A stretch of 7,927 nt of DNA from JALZDI01 sp965653225 (GTDB taxonomy: Bacteria > Actinomycetota > Actinomycetes > Propionibacteriales > Nocardioidaceae). The notes beneath the pieces are model-generated. The model saw nothing but the letters and a program-made list of their open reading frames with translations, searched no databases and was not told the origin of the DNA. Made by a program: the position numbers and the translations under genes. Below are positions 4,866 through 7,927 of the stretch, piece after piece (within the stretch, counting starts at the first letter, position 1; each line of letters opens with the position of its first letter). The DNA lies in NCBI GenBank assembly GCA_965653225.1, contig CBFGZI010000156.1, forward strand, positions 1-7,927, given 5' to 3'.

Positions 4866-6290
4866 ATGATCGACGTGGTCATCGCCGGCGGCGGACCGAC
4901 CGGCATGATGCTGGCCGGCGAGCTGCGGCTGCACGGCGTGCATGCGCTCGTGCTGGAGAGGGACGCGGAACCGACCAAGATCGTCCGCTCGCTCGGCCTC
5001 CATGTGCGCAGCATCGAGGTCATGGACCAGCGCGGCCTGCTGGACCGGTTCCTCGCGCTGGGCCGGAAGTACCCGCTCGGCGGCTTCGCCGGCATCATGA
5101 AGCCGCCTCCGGACCGGCTGGACACCGCACATCCGTACACCCTCGGCATCCCGCAGAACATCACCGACCGCCTGCTCGCCGAGCACGCCGCCGAGCTCGG
5201 TGCCGAGATCCACCGCGAGTGCGAGCTGGTCGGGCTGACCCAGGACGAGCAGGGGGTGACCGTCGAGCTGGCCGACGGCACCCGGCTGCGGGCGCGTTAC
5301 CTCGTCGGCTGCGACGGCGGCCGCAGCACGGTGCGCAAGCTGCTCGGCGTCGGCTTCCCCGGTGAGCCCGCCAGGACCCAGTGGCTGCTGGCCGAGATTG
5401 AGGTGGGCGTGCCGCCGGAGCAGGTGACCGACGTGGTCGCCGAGGTACGCAAGACCAATCTCGGTTTCGGCGTCGGGCCCGTCGGGGACGGGTTGTACCG
5501 CGCCGTGGTGCCCGCCGAGGTGGTGGCCGAGGACCGCACGGTGCCGCCCACCCTCGAGGAGCTCAAGCAGCGGCTGCGGGCTGTCGCCGGCACCGACTTC
5601 GGCGTGCACTCGCCACGCTGGATGTCCCGTTTCGGCGACGCGACCCGGCTGGCCGAGCGGTACCGGGTCGGCAGGGTGCTGCTTGCCGGCGACGCGGCGC
5701 ACGTCCACCCGCCGATGGGCGGGCAGGGGCTCAACCTCGGCGTCCAGGACGCGTTCAACCTCGGCTGGAAGCTGGCCGCCGAGGTCGCCGGCTGGGCACC
5801 GGAGGGGCTGCTGGACAGCTACGAGACCGAACGGCACCCGGTGGCCGCTGACGTGCTGGACAACACCCGCGCGCATGGCGAGCTGATCTCCCTCGAGCCT
5901 GGACCGCAGGCGGTACGCCGGCTGATCGCCGCGCTGATGGACTTCCCGGAGGTGCAGCGGTACCTGATCGAGAAGGTCACCGCGATCGGGGTTCGCTACG
6001 ACTTCGGCGAGGGACACCGACTGCTCGGCCGGCGGCTGCGGGACATGGGTCTGAAGCGGGGGCGCCTGTACGAGCTGATGCGCGGCGGCCGGGGACTGCT
6101 GCTCGACCAGACCGGGCGGCTCTCGGTCAGCGGCTGGGCGGATCGGGTCGACCACGTCGTCGACGTGAGCGAGGAGCTCGACGTGCCCGCCGTGCTGCTG
6201 CGGCCGGACGGTCACGTGGCCTGGGCCGGCGAGGACGAGGCGGGTCTGGTCAGCCGGCTGTCACGCTGGTTCGGCGAGCCCGTCGGCTGA
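4866..6290 (+). CDS. rox: Rifampicin monooxygenase (Rox-type FAD-dependent)
   Basis: The product has 474 residues from ATG 4866, the length expected for Rox. The enzyme uses FAD and NAD(P)H to hydroxylate the naphthohydroquinone core of rifamycins, which leads to opening of the ansa bridge and loss of the antibiotic. Class A flavoprotein monooxygenase motifs are present in order: the dinucleotide-binding IAGGGPTG (6-13) with E31 at the end of the second strand, the DG motif CDGGRSTVRK (149-158), and the GD motif VLLAGDAAHVHPPMGGQGLN (271-290, D276). Several long blocks, such as RSLGLHVRSIEVMDQRGLLD (41-60), GTDFGVHSPRW (242-252) and RWFGEPVG at the end, agree with my memory of Streptomyces Rox proteins. 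The C-terminal thioredoxin-like domain (about 385-474) is complete. An upstream start at 4815 is rejected because it lies six bases after the RAE. The RAE upstream implies induction by rifamycins. Related PheA/TfdB hydroxylases are the alternative. Confidence 0.9.
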   Translation: MIDVVIAGGGPTGMMLAGELRLHGVHALVLERDAEPTKIVRSLGLHVRSIEVMDQRGLLDRFLALGRKYPLGGFAGIMKPPPDRLDTAHPYTLGIPQNITDRLLAEHAAELGAEIHRECELVGLTQDEQGVTVELADGTRLRARYLVGCDGGRSTVRKLLGVGFPGEPARTQWLLAEIEVGVPPEQVTDVVAEVRKTNLGFGVGPVGDGLYRAVVPAEVVAEDRTVPPTLEELKQRLRAVAGTDFGVHSPRWMSRFGDATRLAERYRVGRVLLAGDAAHVHPPMGGQGLNLGVQDAFNLGWKLAAEVAGWAPEGLLDSYETERHPVAADVLDNTRAHGELISLEPGPQAVRRLIAALMDFPEVQRYLIEKVTAIGVRYDFGEGHRLLGRRLRDMGLKRGRLYELMRGGRGLLLDQTGRLSVSGWADRVDHVVDVSEELDVPAVLLRPDGHVAWAGEDEAGLVSRLSRWFGEPVG

Positions 6291-6297
6291 GCTGCTC

Positions 6298-6315
6298 GCC
6301 CGGCGATGACCGGGC
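6298..6315. terminator. Short bidirectional terminator hairpin
   Basis: GCCCGG (6298-6303) pairs with CCGGGC (6310-6315) around a 6-nt loop, in the 36-nt gap between the stop codons of rox and the aldo/keto reductase. CCGGG at 6315-6319 offers an alternative partner. No T-run follows. Its position between convergent genes is the main support. Confidence 0.5.
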
Positions 6316-6326
6316 CGGGTGGGCGT

Positions 6327-7214
6327 CTACATCCCGGCCGTCTTCATGGTCGCCGGCATCGCCTCGAACGGCGAGGAGTAAGCCGGGTCGTCCGTCAGCA
6401 TCCGCTCCGCCTCGGCGACCGGCATGCGGTTGCGTTCGGCCGCGACCACGTGCCGCAGCAGCCGCACGTCGCCCGGGGTGGCCAGTCCGGTTGCCTCGGC
6501 ACGCGCCAGCACCCAGGAGACCGCGGCGCGGATCCGCTCGGGCTCGTCGTGCGGCTCGTACCAGGTCGCGTACGCCTGGTCGGTTTCGTCGGGCCAGTTG
6601 CGCCGCGACACGGTCTTGATGATCATCAGTCCGGCGTCCTGGCGCTGCACCTCGGCGACGAGCGCCTCGTAGTCGGCCCGGTAGTCGGCGCGCTGCCAGA
6701 GCGCCACGTTCAGCGGCGTCAGCACGGTCGCGAACGGGTGCCGTCGCAGCGCCTCCAGGTGGGTCCGCGGAGCATCGTGCCCGTGCCCGGTGATCCCTAC
6801 CGCACCGACCAGGCCCTCGTCCTGGGCTCGCAGGACCGCACCGAGCGCGCCGTCGGGTGCGGTCACCTTGTCGAGGGTGGCGATGTCGCCGACGGCATGG
6901 ATCTGGATGAGGTCGACGCGGTCGGTCCCGAGCCGCTCAAGCGAGCGGTTGACCTGCGCCCAGGCCGCCTCGCGGTCCCGCTCTCCGGTCTTGGTGGCCA
7001 GGAAGATCCGCGCCCGCATCTCGGGCATGCGGGGCGCCAGCCGGAGCTCGGCGTCGCCGTACGCGGCCGCCACGTCGAAGTGGTTGATGCCGGCGTCCAG
7101 CGCCTCCTGGATCGAGGCGTCGGCGGTGTCCTGGTCCACCGCGGACAGCGCCGCGGCGCCGTAGAGCAGGACCGAGCTCTCGTGGCCGAGCCGTCCCAGG
7201 CGACGTCGTTCCAT
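6327..7214 (-). CDS. Aldo/keto reductase family oxidoreductase
   Basis: The product has 295 residues from ATG 7214, chosen because GGAGGT lies exactly six bases upstream. The frame is open further, to 7397, but that part is low-complexity and lacks a ribosome binding site. It is a soluble TIM-barrel NADPH-dependent reductase of carbonyl compounds. All four catalytic residues of the family can be seen: D47 and Y52 in FDVAAAYG, K75 in LATKTGER, and H106 in DLIQIHAVGD. Further family features are the N-terminal RRLGRLGHESS and the barrel strands VGAVGITGHG (136-145) and TVLTPLNVAL. The C-terminus (about 250-285, LLRHVVAAERNRMPVAEAE) matches the closing helices of this group, where other members carry an iron-sulfur tail that is absent here. 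The substrate is unknown. It converges on rox, and nothing shows that it acts on rifamycins. Confidence 0.9.
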   Translation of the reverse strand: MERRRLGRLGHESSVLLYGAAALSAVDQDTADASIQEALDAGINHFDVAAAYGDAELRLAPRMPEMRARIFLATKTGERDREAAWAQVNRSLERLGTDRVDLIQIHAVGDIATLDKVTAPDGALGAVLRAQDEGLVGAVGITGHGHDAPRTHLEALRRHPFATVLTPLNVALWQRADYRADYEALVAEVQRQDAGLMIIKTVSRRNWPDETDQAYATWYEPHDEPERIRAAVSWVLARAEATGLATPGDVRLLRHVVAAERNRMPVAEAERMLTDDPAYSSPFEAMPATMKTAGM

Positions 7215-7502
7215 GTCCGTACCTCCGGTTCGGGTGGCGGGCACCCAGCCTGTCCCCCACCCGGTCCGTTCGTCCATACCGGAGCGGCGTCGCCGGAGCC
7301 GGCACCCCCACGGGCGGGGGCTCGGTCGGCCCGTCGGCGGGTGCCAGGCATGCATGCGGAGCGTGCATGGACGAGCACGGACAGGTCTCTTTCTCACCCC
7401 GCAAGGGTGAGTCCGAGAGCCCGTTCGGCGTCCTACGTTGCGGGTGTCTGGTGGTTCGGGGGCCGCGAAACGCGGGCGACCCGGCCTCCGGGGGAGGTCA
7501 CC
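7215..7502. other. Structured divergent intergenic region
   Basis: These 288 bp lie between divergent starts and must hold promoters for both genes, though I cannot place convincing -35/-10 pairs. Three structures stand out: CCCCC-ACGGGC-GGGGG (7305-7320); the perfect 10-bp palindrome GCATGCATGC (7348-7357), with a further TGCAT at 7364-7368; and the perfect hairpin CTCACCC-CGCAA-GGGTGAG (7393-7411). The palindrome could be an operator. The hairpin lies about 91 bp before the secreted-protein start and could be in its leader. No known riboswitch fold was recognised. Confidence 0.5.
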
Positions 7503-7927
7503 ATGTCCAGCGCCCAGACTCGTCCCCGAACCCCGCTGCGGTCACGACGGCTTCGTGCGTTCGTCGCCGTGGCCGGCGTCACGGCCCTCTCCTGGGGGCT
7601 GTTCAGCGCCGCGGCCCCGGCGGGCGCCCAGAACGAGCCCGCACAGCCGAGCACGTGCCCTTCCCTCAACGCGCTACAAGAGAGCCCGGGGGCGACCGAG
7701 GAGCCAGGCGCCCCGGGGGTCGCGCCTCCCAACGACCAGGCGGCTCCTCCGAGTGACGAGAACGCCGCACCACCGGACAACGCCGGCGGTGGCGACCAGG
7801 GCGGCGGACCCGCCGGGGGCGGCACCACCGCAGACAACGGCAATGCCGCCGGCGGTGGCAACGCCGGTGGCAGCAACGCCGGCGGGAACGGTGCTGGAGG
7901 CAACGCCGGTGGAGGCAACGCCGGCGG
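7503..7927 (+). CDS. Secreted Gly/Asn-rich low-complexity protein (partial)
   Basis: The gene starts at ATG 7503, four bases after GGAGGT (7493-7498), and runs off the right end after 141 codons with no stop. Residues 1-42 form a signal peptide: a basic n-region (RTPLRSRRLRAF), a hydrophobic core (VAVAGVTALSWGLF) and a cleavage site after APAGA42. The two arginines are not in a full Tat motif, so Sec export is more likely. The mature part begins QNEPAQPSTCPSLNAL with one cysteine (C52), then a Pro/Glu/Ala-rich stretch, then from about residue 94 a chain of GGN, AGG and NAGG units. This looks like an unfolded, flexible wall-spanning or surface region. Only the N-terminus is visible, so a downstream enzyme domain or wall anchor cannot be excluded. 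Glycine-rich mycobacterial PGRS proteins have similar units but a different N-terminus. Confidence 0.75.
   Translation, partial: MSSAQTRPRTPLRSRRLRAFVAVAGVTALSWGLFSAAAPAGAQNEPAQPSTCPSLNALQESPGATEEPGAPGVAPPNDQAAPPSDENAAPPDNAGGGDQGGGPAGGGTTADNGNAAGGGNAGGSNAGGNGAGGNAGGGNAG
7840..7927 (+). repeat. Gly/Asn-encoding repeats with core GCAACGCCGG
   Basis: The decamer GCAACGCCGG recurs at 7858, 7873, 7900 and 7915 (a variant, GCAATGCCGCC, at 7840). Spacings are 15, 27 and 15, all multiples of three, so each unit encodes the same Gly-Asn-Ala-Gly pattern. The array continues beyond the window. Confidence 0.8.

Noticed and set aside
4689..6215. 508-codon minus-strand frame opposite rox
   Set aside because: It is an antisense shadow of a gene with unambiguous FAD monooxygenase motifs; its own sequence is His/Gln/Pro-rich without folds.
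7215..7397. Upstream extension of the aldo/keto reductase to 7397
   Set aside because: GGAGGT is positioned exactly for ATG 7214, and family similarity begins there. The extension is low-complexity and spans the hairpin and palindrome.
7393..7502. ydaO-type (c-di-AMP) riboswitch before the secreted protein
   Set aside because: GGGTGAG and nearby G-rich stretches are suggestive, but the conserved core segments I know are absent.
7515..7560. Twin-arginine (Tat) signal in the secreted protein
   Set aside because: The residues after RR are LRAF, not the x-F-L-K pattern. Sec export fits better.

Overview
The window is a GC-rich chromosomal stretch with strong G/C preference at third codon positions, GTG starts, SAM methyltransferase and GAF-ANTAR proteins, and an actinobacterial rifampicin monooxygenase. 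It is almost certainly from a soil-type actinomycete (Streptomyces/Streptosporangiales-like); the genus cannot be fixed from sequence alone.

Left end (1-572): there is no conventional gene. It holds a perfectly folded 53-nt nested inverted repeat (four-way junction, 112-164), further hairpins, a small possible peptide ORF (226-342), and a 3' fragment of a tRNA-Val(GAC) gene (339-384) that lacks its 5' half and has an 8-nt T-loop. This is what the far end of an element integrated in a tRNA gene (or its scar) looks like. The material left of 339 is therefore the candidate mobile side, and the material right of it the chromosomal flank, including a probable tRNA terminator hairpin at 424-452.

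Middle (573-4692): a four-helix, histidine-rich membrane protein of unrecognised family (+) converges on a cytosolic protein with two PH-like/GRAM-like repeats (-). Then come a class I SAM methyltransferase (-), a possibly N-terminally decayed reading frame just upstream of it (-), a short helical protein (+), and a GAF-ANTAR RNA-binding regulator (-) that converges on the helical protein. An exact 15-bp triplicate lies in the GAF-ANTAR linker.

Right half (4693-7927): a rifampicin monooxygenase gene (rox, +) is preceded by a palindrome, GGGCTTGCGGCAAGACCC, matching what I recall of the rifamycin-associated element (RAE). The locus therefore looks like an inducible rifamycin-resistance unit. 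It converges through a short hairpin on an aldo/keto reductase (-). A structured 288-bp intergenic region separates that gene from a divergently transcribed gene (+) for a secreted Gly/Asn-rich protein, which runs off the window.

The genes form mostly single-gene units facing each other or apart; only the methyltransferase and the frame upstream of it could share a transcript. The most interesting signals are the four-way-junction element beside the tRNA fragment and the RAE-rox pair.
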